Below, piece after piece: positions 1 through 7,881 of a DNA stretch of 64,000 nucleotides (the stretch's first letter is position 1; every line of letters begins with the position of its first letter). A program made the translations under genes and the position numbers. The DNA is from Alistipes senegalensis JC50 (lineage in GTDB: Bacteria > Bacteroidota > Bacteroidia > Bacteroidales > Rikenellaceae). Location of the stretch: contig NZ_CP102252.1 of NCBI RefSeq assembly GCF_025145645.1, positions 2,728,001 to 2,792,000 of the forward strand, written 5' to 3'. The notes below the pieces were generated by a model. It ran no database searches and was not told the DNA's origin. It was given only the letters and a program-made list of their open reading frames with translations.

Positions 1-565
1 CCCGATGTGCGGCGGTTCGGGCAAGGTCGTCACGGCGCAGTGCGACAAGTGCAAGGGCGAAGGAACGCTGCGCGGCCAGGAGGTCGTGGAGATCCGCATT
101 CCGGCCGGCGTGGGCGAGGGCATGGTCCTCACGGTCACGGGCAAGGGAAACGCGGCGCGTCAGGGCGGCGTGAGCGGCGATTTGCTGGTGATGATCGAGG
201 AGGAGCCGAACCCCGAACTGGTGCGCGACGGCAACGACCTGATCCACAACCTCAATATCACCGTGACGACGGCCCTGCTGGGCGGCACGGTGGAGGTGCC
301 GACCGTGGACGGACGCGCCAAGATCAAGATCGCCCCGGGAACGCACGCCGGCAAGGTGCTGCGTCTGGGCGGCAAGGGTCTGCCCGACGTGAACGGCTAC
401 GGCCGCGGCGACGAGCTGGTGGTGGTGGACATCACCATCCCGGCGAAACTCTCGGCCGAGGAGAAGAGGCTCGTCGAACAGCTGGCGGCGCAGCCCGGGT
501 TCCAGAAGGCCGAATCGGTCAAGAACCAGAACATTTTCGAACGGATGAAGAGTTTCTTCCGGTAA
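1..565 (+). CDS. dnaJ: Chaperone DnaJ, C-terminal part (5' end outside window)
   Basis: Hsp40 co-chaperone that delivers unfolded clients to DnaK and stimulates its ATPase. The window opens inside the zinc-finger domain: CGGSG is the tail of one CxxCxGxG repeat and CDKCKGEG is the last one. The C-terminal substrate-binding beta domains follow (LLVMIEEEPNPELVRDGNDL, then the GTHAGKVLRLGGKGLP stretch typical of DnaJ). The frame is open from base 2 and ends at TAA 563-565. The J domain and upstream partners such as grpE would lie to the left. Identification is firm; only the start is missing. Confidence 0.97.
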   Translation, partial: PMCGGSGKVVTAQCDKCKGEGTLRGQEVVEIRIPAGVGEGMVLTVTGKGNAARQGGVSGDLLVMIEEEPNPELVRDGNDLIHNLNITVTTALLGGTVEVPTVDGRAKIKIAPGTHAGKVLRLGGKGLPDVNGYGRGDELVVVDITIPAKLSAEEKRLVEQLAAQPGFQKAESVKNQNIFERMKSFFR

Positions 566-650
566 GAAGATTCGAAGATGGGTTCGACCGTTTGATTAGT
601 TTCGGTCGGTTGTGTTCAGGGTGTTCCGCCCTGTTTGCGAGTCTGATCCA

Positions 651-667
651 CCCGGCTGAAAGCCGGG
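651..667. repeat. Hairpin in the dnaJ downstream spacer
   Basis: CCCGGCT-GAA-AGCCGGG is a perfect 7-bp stem in the 263-bp gap between dnaJ and the next gene. It is not followed by a T run, so it is not a clear terminator. It resembles dispersed extragenic palindromes of GC-rich Bacteroidales. I see nothing else gene-like in this gap. Confidence 0.45.
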
Positions 668-801
668 CTTTAGGGGCGATGCCTGGATGTTGGGCATTGG
701 ATTCAGTTTATTGTCTGCCCTCGCCTGTTGCACGCAGTTGTCGCATCGCGGCCGGATTGTCTCAAAAATGGAAGGATGATCATAAAATCCCGAAGATTTA
801 G

Positions 802-809
802 TATCTTTA
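802..809 (+). promoter_or_regulatory. Putative -7 box for the small membrane protein/mutL unit
   Basis: TATCTTTA matches the Bacteroidetes TAnnTTTG box in seven of eight positions and lies 19 bp before the ATG at 829. No good TTTG box is visible about 20 bp further upstream, so the call is weak. Confidence 0.4.
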
Positions 810-828
810 CCGAAAAAACAGGACGACC

Positions 829-1236
829 ATGTTAGGCTTTACCCCGTTTAAGAAGCACGCGAACAAGTTCAACTATATCCCGCGTTATTACGACCCCGAG
901 AAGGAGGCCCGTGAACAGCGCCGTGCCGAGCTGCGCGGCGAACGGGCCGAGGATGCCGGACGGGAATACAAGCCCGGGCAGTACATCCGCACCCAGCGCG
1001 ACGCCCGTGCGGCGCGGCGCGCCGACGAGGATAGGGCGGGGCAGGTGCGTATCCTGAAGATGGCGGCGGCAGCCGTGCTGGTGCTGCTGTTCATCTACCT
1101 TCTGTACCCGAAGCTGGCCGACGTGTTCCTGCGTGCGGGAAGTCCGGCCGCACCGGTCCGGACCGAGCAGGCCGCCGAGGAGTTCGATCCCTACGCACCC
1201 ATCACGGTCGTCCCCAACGATTACCAGGAGGAGTAG
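829..1236 (+). CDS. Small membrane-anchored protein of unknown function upstream of mutL
   Basis: 135 residues. The N-terminal half is hydrophilic and very rich in Arg, Glu and Asp. One transmembrane helix follows near residues 76-96 (AAAAVLVLLFIYLLYPKLAD), then a short acidic tail. This predicts a cytoplasmic basic/acidic segment anchored in the inner membrane. The stop codon abuts the mutL ATG (1237) with no spacing, so the two are translated from one message. I do not recognise a domain. The close coupling to mutL is probably operon structure rather than evidence of a repair role. Confidence 0.8.
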   Translation: MLGFTPFKKHANKFNYIPRYYDPEKEAREQRRAELRGERAEDAGREYKPGQYIRTQRDARAARRADEDRAGQVRILKMAAAAVLVLLFIYLLYPKLADVFLRAGSPAAPVRTEQAAEEFDPYAPITVVPNDYQEE

Positions 1237-3225
1237 ATGGCAGACAAGATCAGATTACTACCCGAGGTCGTCGCCAACCAGATCGCCGCGGGCGAGGTCG
1301 TCAACCGGCCCTCTTCGGTGGTGAAGGAGATGATGGAGAATGCCCTCGACGCAGGCGCGACCTCCGTGAAAGTCAATTTCCGCGATGGCGGCAAGGACCT
1401 GATTCAGATCGTGGACGACGGCTGCGGCATGTCGCCCATCGACGCGCGCATGGCTTTCGACCGCCATGCCACGAGCAAGATCGGGGCCGTGGAGGATATT
1501 TACGCCCTGCATACGTTCGGATTCCGCGGCGAGGCGCTGGCTTCGATCGCCGCCGTGGCGCAGGTGGAGCTGCGCACGCGGCAGGAGGGCGACGAGGTGG
1601 GCACCCAGACCGAGATCAACGGCGGACAGTTCGCGTCGCAGACGCCCGTGATGTGCCCCGTGGGGTCGCAGTTCTTCGTGCGCAACCTCTTTTACAACGT
1701 CCCGGCGCGCCGCCGTTTCCTGGACAAGAGCACCACGTCGGCTTCGCATATCAAGGCCGAGTTCCAGCGCATCGCGCTCTGCAACCCGCAGGTCGCCTTC
1801 GAACTCTATGCCAACGACGCTCCGGTTTACACGTTGCAGGCGTCGTCGCTGGCGGGCCGTATCGTGGACGTGGTGGGGCGCCATATCAAACAGAATCTGC
1901 TGGAGGTCGAGGCCGACACCTCGATCGCCCGCATCGAAGGATATATCGGCCGTCCGGCGGCCGCCAAGAAGCGCAATTCGGAGCAGTACCTCTTCGTCAA
2001 CGGCCGCTTTTTCAAAAGCAGCTACCTGACGAGCGCCATCCTGAAAGCATACGAGAAGCTGATTCCCGAGAACTGCCAGCCGTCGTATTTCCTCTTCCTG
2101 ACGATCGACCCCGGGCGCATCGACGTGAACGTCCACCCGCAGAAGACCGAGGTGAAGTTCGCCGACGAGGAGGCCGTGTGGCAGATCATCAACGCCGCCG
2201 TGCGCGAGACGCTGGCCAAGACGGGCGCCGTGCCGCTGATGGATTTCGACCGCGACGGCGTGGTGGAGATTCCCGTGTTGCAGCGGGGCGCCGTGTACAG
2301 CGAGCCGCAGGCGATGTCCAACAGCGACTACAATCCTTTCCGCGAGGAGTATATCGACCCCACGGCGCCCGATCCCAACGAGGATTTCACGGGTTTCGAC
2401 GTGCCTTACCGCGACGGCGGTGCCGTGTCGGACAACTCTGCCGCGGGATTCCGCACGGGCGGAGGCCGGAGCGCCGCACCCGCATTTCCGCGGGGAGGCG
2501 GGCGCAGCGGCCTGCCTGCGACGGACGACGGGGAGTTCGAGGAGTTCGAGTCGGGAGGCGGTTTCGAGATCGCTTCCGGCGGAGGCTTCGACGACAGCGC
2601 GCTGGATTTCATCCCTTCGGAGGCCGCTCCTGAACAGCAACGTTTCGACATGGCGCAGCGTCCGGAGTTCACCGATCCCATGCCCCTGCCGGGCGGGTAT
2701 GTCGCCGCCCTGCTCGGCGGCCGCTTCGTGGTGGTGGACGTACGCCGCGCCCGCGAGCGGATTCTTTACGAAGATTACCTGCGCATGCTGGGCAACGGCT
2801 CGTCGGTGAGCCAGCAGCTGCTGTTTCCCGAGCGGCTGGTGCTCTCGGGCGACGAATACGCCCTGCTGGAGGAGAACGCCGTGGAGTTCGCTTCGCTGGG
2901 CTTCGACATCGACTTCTGCGGCGAAGGAGCCGTGGAGGTGAAGGGCACGCCCGCCGACATGCCCGCCGATGCGGTGGACAAACTGCTGTTCGAGCTGTTG
3001 CAGGCTTTTGCGACCCCCGTGTCGCTGGCCGATGTCCGGCGGGAGAAGATCGCCGCCGTGATGGCCCGCTCGGGCTCCAAGGGCGCCGGGCGGATGCTGT
3101 CGCGCGAAGAGGCCGCGGCGCTGCTGGCGCAGCTGGCCGACACGGGCAGTTTCAGTTTCTCGCCCTCGGGCAAGGCGATCACCGCGGAGATCACCCCCGA
3201 AGATTTGCGCGCCAAGCTGGGATAA
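1237..3225 (+). CDS. mutL: DNA mismatch repair protein MutL
   Basis: Links mismatch recognition by MutS to strand removal. The 662-residue protein has the N-terminal GHKL ATPase: MENALDAGA (ATP/Mg-binding Glu/Asn), DDGCGM, and TFGFRGEALASIA. A Gly/Ser/Pro-rich linker spans roughly residues 340-470, and a C-terminal dimerisation domain follows. The place where nuclease-type MutL proteins carry DQHA(x)2E(x)4E reads D501-VRRARERILYE, keeping D and the two Glu but losing QHA. It may therefore lack, or have modified, endonuclease activity. Start is the ATG directly after the previous stop. Confidence 0.96.
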   Translation: MADKIRLLPEVVANQIAAGEVVNRPSSVVKEMMENALDAGATSVKVNFRDGGKDLIQIVDDGCGMSPIDARMAFDRHATSKIGAVEDIYALHTFGFRGEALASIAAVAQVELRTRQEGDEVGTQTEINGGQFASQTPVMCPVGSQFFVRNLFYNVPARRRFLDKSTTSASHIKAEFQRIALCNPQVAFELYANDAPVYTLQASSLAGRIVDVVGRHIKQNLLEVEADTSIARIEGYIGRPAAAKKRNSEQYLFVNGRFFKSSYLTSAILKAYEKLIPENCQPSYFLFLTIDPGRIDVNVHPQKTEVKFADEEAVWQIINAAVRETLAKTGAVPLMDFDRDGVVEIPVLQRGAVYSEPQAMSNSDYNPFREEYIDPTAPDPNEDFTGFDVPYRDGGAVSDNSAAGFRTGGGRSAAPAFPRGGGRSGLPATDDGEFEEFESGGGFEIASGGGFDDSALDFIPSEAAPEQQRFDMAQRPEFTDPMPLPGGYVAALLGGRFVVVDVRRARERILYEDYLRMLGNGSSVSQQLLFPERLVLSGDEYALLEENAVEFASLGFDIDFCGEGAVEVKGTPADMPADAVDKLLFELLQAFATPVSLADVRREKIAAVMARSGSKGAGRMLSREEAAALLAQLADTGSFSFSPSGKAITAEITPEDLRAKLG

Positions 3226-3240
3226 TCCCGCGGAAAGAGT

Positions 3241-3248
3241 TACATTTG
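3241..3248 (+). promoter_or_regulatory. Putative -7 box for the rhomboid gene
   Basis: TACATTTG is a perfect TAnnTTTG box 16 bp before the ATG at 3265. The upstream TTTG element is unclear. It would give a very short leader. Confidence 0.5.
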
Positions 3249-3264
3249 CAAAAATTAAAACGCC

Positions 3265-3867
3265 ATGAACCGTTATTTCCAGACCCCTCCGGTCGTCAAG
3301 AACCTGATAATTATCAACGTGCTGGTCTATATGGCCACGGCGCTGCTGCCCGTGGGCGACCGGATCATGGAGTACTGCGCCCTGTCGCTCGGGACGCCGT
3401 TCTTCCATACCTACCAGTTCATCACCTACATGTTCCTGCACGCCAATTTCGAGCATATCTTCTTCAACATGTTCGCCCTGTGGATGTTCGGGCGGACGCT
3501 CGAATACGAGCTGGGGTCGCAGCGCTTCCTGACTTTCTACATGGTCTGCGGCATCGGTGCGGCGCTGATCCAGTACCTCACGGCGCTGGCCTTCGGGGAA
3601 CTGCCGCTGATGCTGGTCGGCGCGTCGGGCGCCGTGATGGGGCTGCTGCTGGCTTTCGGCGTGATGCACCCCAATGCGGTCATCATGCTGCTGATACCGC
3701 CCATCCCGATGAAGGCCAAGTGGTTCGTCATCATCTACGCCGTCATCGAGCTCTTCCTCGGATGGCGGGGCGTGGGCAACGTGGCCCATTTCGCCCATGT
3801 GGGCGGCATGCTGTGGGGCTTCCTGCTGCTCCAATGGTGGAAACGCCGCGGGACGATCCGTTTCTGA
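3265..3867 (+). CDS. Rhomboid family intramembrane serine protease
   Basis: Cleaves transmembrane substrates within the inner membrane. The 200-residue protein has about six hydrophobic helices. The nucleophile motif is GASG, with Ser at residue 121 (LVGASGAVMG), and the partner His is in HFAHVGGM, most likely H178. An HxNxxH-like segment is visible earlier (FLHANFEHIFFN). Length is that of a minimal bacterial rhomboid. The next gene starts 4 bp after its TGA, so they form an operon. Substrate unknown. Confidence 0.92.
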   Translation: MNRYFQTPPVVKNLIIINVLVYMATALLPVGDRIMEYCALSLGTPFFHTYQFITYMFLHANFEHIFFNMFALWMFGRTLEYELGSQRFLTFYMVCGIGAALIQYLTALAFGELPLMLVGASGAVMGLLLAFGVMHPNAVIMLLIPPIPMKAKWFVIIYAVIELFLGWRGVGNVAHFAHVGGMLWGFLLLQWWKRRGTIRF

Positions 3868-3870
3868 GCG

Positions 3871-5013
3871 ATGGCTTCGGAGTATTACAACGATTACGGG
3901 GGACGCCCGGCGAAACGCCGCCGCAGTATCGTCATAAGAGTGCTGGACCTGATTCTGACGATAGCGACCGTCGCGGCGGCCGTGACGATGCTGCTTACCT
4001 ATCTGGTCCCTTACGTCGATCCCGCCCGGGTCTGGTTCTTTCCCGTGCTGGGGCTTGCGGCCCCCGGCATCTACGTCGCCTCGGTGGTGCTGATGCTCTA
4101 TTGGGTGATCCGCTGGCGCACGGTGCGCGCCCTGGTGATGCTGGCGATCGTCGTGGCGGGGCTTTTCAAGGTTTCGCTCTTCTGGCGGCCCGAAATCCGC
4201 CGCAGCTACGCCGAAGAGGCGGTTTATGACCGCGGGTCGTTCCGGGTGATGACCTACAACGTCCGCAGTTTCTACGGCGAGAACGGCGGCAGCAGCGTCG
4301 ATGACATCCTGCAACTGATCGCCGAACAGGACCCCGACATCATCTGTTTGCAGGAGTTCAACGCCCGTCTGGCGGAGCGTTCGGCGGAGTTCGCGCTGCT
4401 CGACGAGAAGTACGAAAGCGCCCATTTCGGACGCACGCAGGCTCCCGACTCGGTCTACGGCTCGACGATGGCCATCCTGAGCAAATACCGCATCCTGCGG
4501 ACCGGCACGGTGCTGACGCCTTCGTCGTCGGTCTGGGCCGACGTGATGATCGGCGAAGATACGGTGCGGGTGTTCAACAACCACCTTCGTTCGACGGCCA
4601 TCAACGCCTCGGACAACGAGTTCATCACCAGCCACCGGTTCCTCTCGGACACGGCGCGCGAGACCAAGATCCGCAGCATCGTCACGCGCCTGCGCGAGAA
4701 CAGCGTGCTGCGGGCCCGGCAGGTGGACAGCATCGCCAAGGTCGCGGGCGCGACGCGTACGCGGAAGATCGTCTGCGGCGATTTCAACGACACGCCGATG
4801 TCGTATGTCTACCGCACGATGGCCCGGGGGCTGCGTGACGCTTTCAGTGAGTGCGGTTCGGGCTATTCGCATACGTTCCGGGGATTCTACAACACGCTGC
4901 GCATCGACTACGTGCTGAGTTCCGAGGGGTTGGAAACCCTCTCCTACGAGGTGATACCGGTCGAGTATTCGGACCACCATCCCGTCGTCGTGCGGCTGAA
5001 AAAATCGTCGTAG
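3871..5013 (+). CDS. Membrane-anchored endonuclease/exonuclease/phosphatase (EEP) family protein
   Basis: 380 residues. Two or three hydrophobic helices occupy roughly residues 20-110, followed by an extracytoplasmic EEP (DNase I/synaptojanin-like) domain. Metal and catalytic motifs are visible: MTYNVRSFYG, CLQEFN (metal-binding Glu), VCGDFNDTP and the C-terminal SDHHPVVVRL. The enzyme could hydrolyse phosphodiester or phosphomonoester bonds outside the cytoplasm; the substrate cannot be read from sequence. Starts 4 bp after the rhomboid stop and probably shares its promoter. Confidence 0.88.
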   Translation: MASEYYNDYGGRPAKRRRSIVIRVLDLILTIATVAAAVTMLLTYLVPYVDPARVWFFPVLGLAAPGIYVASVVLMLYWVIRWRTVRALVMLAIVVAGLFKVSLFWRPEIRRSYAEEAVYDRGSFRVMTYNVRSFYGENGGSSVDDILQLIAEQDPDIICLQEFNARLAERSAEFALLDEKYESAHFGRTQAPDSVYGSTMAILSKYRILRTGTVLTPSSSVWADVMIGEDTVRVFNNHLRSTAINASDNEFITSHRFLSDTARETKIRSIVTRLRENSVLRARQVDSIAKVAGATRTRKIVCGDFNDTPMSYVYRTMARGLRDAFSECGSGYSHTFRGFYNTLRIDYVLSSEGLETLSYEVIPVEYSDHHPVVVRLKKSS

Positions 5014-5021
5014 AGGGACCC

Positions 5022-5053
5022 TTTGGTTAAAATAAAAATTCTTGTTAACTTTG
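5022..5053 (+). promoter_or_regulatory. Bacteroidetes-type promoter of the YhcH-family gene
   Basis: TTTG at 5022-5025, a 20-nt spacer, and TAACTTTG at 5046-5053. Both boxes match the consensus. It predicts a leader of about 55 nt before the ATG at 5116. Confidence 0.65.
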
Positions 5054-5115
5054 TGTGCGGCTGCGGAATCGGTTCCGGGGCCGGAGAACGAAGAACCGGA
5101 AAAACAGATAAAAAC

Positions 5116-5565
5116 ATGATTTTAGACTCACTGAAAAACTGCGCGTTGTACGAGAACGTCAACCCGCGCATGAAGAAGGCTTTCGCGCTGATCGCTTCGA
5201 CGGACTGGACGAAGATGGAGCCGGGCATCCATGAGCTCGACGGCAAGGACATCTATGTCAACGTGATGGAGCGCGAGCTCAAACGGAAACCCGATGCCAA
5301 ACTCGAAGTGCACAACGAGTACATCGACATCCAGGTGCTCGTCACCGGCAAGGAGGAGTCCTTCGGCTGGAGCGAGCGCCGGGAACTGAAACTGCCGCAG
5401 GGCGAGTTCGACGCCGCGAAAGACATCCAGTTCTTCGACGACGTGCCGCAGACCTATTATACGCTGCGCCCGGGCCAGTTCACGGTGCTTTTCCCCGAGG
5501 ACGGCCACGCTCCGATGGTGGGCGAGGGAACGGTGCGCAAGATCATCGTCAAGGTGCGCAAGTAG
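5116..5565 (+). CDS. YhcH/YjgK/YiaL family protein (DUF386)
   Basis: 149 residues of the cupin-like fold found in E. coli YhcH (sialic acid catabolism), YiaL and biofilm protein TabA. Conserved features are the C-terminal HAP motif in LFPEDGHAPMV and the VHNEYIDIQVLV strand with metal-ligand-type residues. The ATG at 5116 is preferred over the upstream GTG at 5023 because family homology starts there and the promoter lies between them. It stands alone here, so its carbohydrate partner is not indicated. Confidence 0.88.
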   Translation: MILDSLKNCALYENVNPRMKKAFALIASTDWTKMEPGIHELDGKDIYVNVMERELKRKPDAKLEVHNEYIDIQVLVTGKEESFGWSERRELKLPQGEFDAAKDIQFFDDVPQTYYTLRPGQFTVLFPEDGHAPMVGEGTVRKIIVKVRK

Positions 5566-5589
5566 GCGTGCCGGACGATCGGGTTACGG

Positions 5590-5618
5590 GCCGGAGCATT
5601 GCGCTCCGGCCTTTTTTT
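5590..5618 (+). terminator. Rho-independent terminator after the YhcH gene
   Basis: GCCGGAGC-ATTGC-GCTCCGGC followed by seven T. It also separates the gene from the convergent MFS gene. Confidence 0.85.
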
Positions 5619-5619
5619 G

Positions 5620-6798
5620 TCAGGCGGCGGCGAGCGTCGTGGGCCGCGGGACGATGCGCAGGCTGAGCCATGAACAGAGGGCGCAGGCGACGAAGACCGT
5701 ACCTGTGGAGAGAAGCGTGTTGCCGATGCCGACCAGCGGCGATACGACACCGCCGAACGAGAAGCAGACGGCGCCCAGCAGGGCCGAGGCCGTGCCGGCG
5801 TGCTCGCGGGCCGATTCCATAGCCAGCGCCGTGGAGGAGGTGAAGGTGAGTCCCATGGCGAACAGCAGTCCGAAAAGCACTCCTTCGTAGACCCAGAAAC
5901 CGCATCCGAGGCCGAGTGCCGCGGCTTCGGCGGCGGCGAAGAGGAGCATTCCGGCGCATCCGGTGCGGGTGCTTCGTTCGGGACTGCGGAAGCGGATCGA
6001 GAAGGCTGCGGCTCCGCCGATGGCCACGGCGTTGACGGCGAAGCAGATGCTGAATTCGAAGGCCGAGAACCCGTAGTGTCCCTGCACGATGAAGGGCGAG
6101 GAGGCGATGTAGGCGAACAGCACGCCCTGTGCGAAGCCCATTTGCAGTACATAGGCCAGGTAGCGACGGTTGCGGAGCACGGTGCCGAAATTGCGGAGGA
6201 TGTCGTTCCAGGCCACGGCGCTGCGGCGTTCGGCGGGCAGCGATTCGCGGAGGCGGAAACAGCCTGCGAGCAGGAGGCACCCCAGTCCGAGCAGGATGCA
6301 GAAGATGCCCTGCCAGCCGATGGAGTCGGTGAGGGTGCCGCCGATGATGGGTGCGACGACCGGTGCGACGCCGTTGACGGCGCCGATCAGCGCCAGCATC
6401 CGGGCCAGGTCGCGGCCTCCGAAACGGTCGGTGGCCACCGACTGCGAAATGACGATGCCGCCCGAACCGGCGATGCCTTGCAGGAAGCGAGCGGCGATGA
6501 ACTGGCGGATGTCCGAGGCGAAGATGCAGAGCAGCGTGGAGCCGATGAAGAGCCACATGGCCGTCAGCAGCGGCGTGCGGCGTCCGTACTTGTCGCTCAG
6601 GGGGCCGAAGAGCAGCTGTCCGGCGGCCAGACCGATCATGCTGGTCGTCAGGCCCATCTGCACCATCGACGAAGAGGTGCGGAAGAAATCCGTCATGGCG
6701 GGCAGCGTCGGCAGGTACATGTCCGTCACGAAGGGACCGAACGCCGTCAGCAGGCCCAGCAGGACGAGCAGGAAAAGTTTGCTGTTATCGTTGTTCAT
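5620..6798 (-). CDS. MFS multidrug exporter, Bcr/CflA type
   Basis: Proton-driven drug exporter of the inner membrane with 12 predicted helices in 392 residues. The N-terminus (LGLLTAFGPFVTDMYLPTLP) and the conserved GPLSDKYGRRTPLL loop between helices 2 and 3 are characteristic of Bcr/CflA drug transporters. The ATG at 6798 (MNNDNSK) is chosen over an upstream in-frame ATG because the latter lies upstream of the promoter boxes. Substrate unknown; family members export bicyclomycin, chloramphenicol or fosmidomycin. Confidence 0.92.
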   Translation of the reverse strand: MNNDNSKLFLLVLLGLLTAFGPFVTDMYLPTLPAMTDFFRTSSSMVQMGLTTSMIGLAAGQLLFGPLSDKYGRRTPLLTAMWLFIGSTLLCIFASDIRQFIAARFLQGIAGSGGIVISQSVATDRFGGRDLARMLALIGAVNGVAPVVAPIIGGTLTDSIGWQGIFCILLGLGCLLLAGCFRLRESLPAERRSAVAWNDILRNFGTVLRNRRYLAYVLQMGFAQGVLFAYIASSPFIVQGHYGFSAFEFSICFAVNAVAIGGAAAFSIRFRSPERSTRTGCAGMLLFAAAEAAALGLGCGFWVYEGVLFGLLFAMGLTFTSSTALAMESAREHAGTASALLGAVCFSFGGVVSPLVGIGNTLLSTGTVFVACALCSWLSLRIVPRPTTLAAA

Positions 6799-6818
6799 AA
6801 TGTACTGTTTGACCGTTG

Positions 6819-6848
6819 CAAAATTACTTCGAATTTTCGCCCTGCAAA
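6819..6848 (-). promoter_or_regulatory. Promoter of the MFS exporter
   Basis: On the minus strand TTTG (6845-6848), an 18-nt spacer, and TAATTTTG (6819-6826), about 20 bp before the ATG. Confidence 0.65.
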
Positions 6849-6956
6849 TCGCCTTTTGGGGCAGGGTGTGGTTCAATTTCGGAATATGCCTGTCTGAAAA
6901 ATCCCCGCTTCCGGCTTCCGAAAACCGGGGATGAAAAGATTCCTGCCGCAGACTTG

Positions 6957-6984
6957 TTTGTTTCTCGGATTTGTATTAAATTTG
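6957..6984 (+). promoter_or_regulatory. Promoter of the small secreted protein gene
   Basis: TAAATTTG at 6977-6984, with TTTG at 6957-6960 (16-nt spacing) or TTG at 6954-6956 (20-nt spacing). The ATG is at 7007. Confidence 0.5.
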
Positions 6985-7006
6985 AGCGACGCAATTTCTA
7001 CGAGAT

Positions 7007-7387
7007 ATGAAAACGCCGGTGTTCATCCTGTTGTTTCTGCTGCTCTCCTCGCTGTCGCCGGCGAAGGACGCGGGCGCGGAAGCGCGTATGCCGGCCGATG
7101 TCGGCAGGGTCGCGGAGTGTTACTCCGTGGCGTCCCTCTATGCCGATTGTTTCGCCACGGAGACCGTTCAGCCGGCTGTCCCGTCGCCCGTGCGCGCCCT
7201 GCGCAAGCATTTGGAGAATCACCGCCGGACGACTGTCGATGTCCGGAACTCCTGTTTCGGACGCCATTTCTCGCTCGCGCGGAGTTGCTGTACGCAATAT
7301 GTCGTTTCCCTGCTGTCGCAGAGCGAACTGACGGCCCTGCCGTCCCACCGGACCGACTATCTCCGGTTCGGCATACTGGTCATTTAG
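7007..7387 (+). CDS. Small secreted protein of unknown function
   Basis: 126 residues with a clear signal peptide (MKTPVFILLFLLLSSLSPAK, cleavage near residue 19-24). The mature part holds four or five Cys (CYS, DCF, NSCFGRH, SCC), which could form disulfides in the periplasm or outside. No family recognised. Its own promoter precedes it and the next gene begins 144 bp downstream. Confidence 0.65.
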   Translation: MKTPVFILLFLLLSSLSPAKDAGAEARMPADVGRVAECYSVASLYADCFATETVQPAVPSPVRALRKHLENHRRTTVDVRNSCFGRHFSLARSCCTQYVVSLLSQSELTALPSHRTDYLRFGILVI

Positions 7388-7530
7388 CCTCTCATCCCTT
7401 CATCCGATCCCGTACCGTGCACCCCGCAGGGGATGCTGTACGGGTGAATTCCGTGTGCGAACCGCTCCCGAATGCCGTGCGGCCCGGGGCGTGGCGTCGC
7501 GCGCACTACAAATCTTAAAAAAATAAAGCG

Positions 7531-7881
7531 ATGAACCTGATGTATATAATTCGGGAGACTGCGCTGATGATGGGCTTCACGTTTGTCGTGGGGATCGCAT
7601 TCGCGTATGTGCTCAAAGGGATGACTTTCTTCTTCTCCCGCTTCGGCGGGTGCGGCCTTTCCGACTGGATGGGCCGGAGCCGGGTATGGGCCCGGGCCTA
7701 CCGCATGAACCTGATACGTACCTACCGCAGTATCTGGTCGTTGGACTGTGAGGACGACGGCTCTCCGGAAGGGGCGGCGCAGAACGGACTGGCCGAATAC
7801 CATTTCGGAAATCCCCGGGACGGGGAGAAACAGGATGCGGAAATGAAACGTTTATACGAATTGCATCATGGAAAAATTTGA
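7531..7881 (+). CDS. Small membrane protein translationally coupled to the decarboxylase beta subunit
   Basis: 116 residues. One long or two short hydrophobic helices lie in residues 1-40 (METALMMGFTFVVGIAF-like, ending AYVLKGMTFFF), followed by a charged soluble tail rich in Asp, Glu and Arg. Its last 14 bases overlap the beta-subunit gene. Sodium-pump decarboxylases carry a gamma subunit with this layout (N-terminal helix plus polar tail), so a gamma-like assembly role is possible. I cannot see real sequence similarity to OadG. Confidence 0.7.
   Translation: MNLMYIIRETALMMGFTFVVGIAFAYVLKGMTFFFSRFGGCGLSDWMGRSRVWARAYRMNLIRTYRSIWSLDCEDDGSPEGAAQNGLAEYHFGNPRDGEKQDAEMKRLYELHHGKI

Noticed and set aside
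1258..4980. 1240-codon open frame on the minus strand
   Set aside because: It is antisense to mutL, the rhomboid and EEP genes, His/Arg/Asp-rich and low in complexity; a GC-rich shadow frame.
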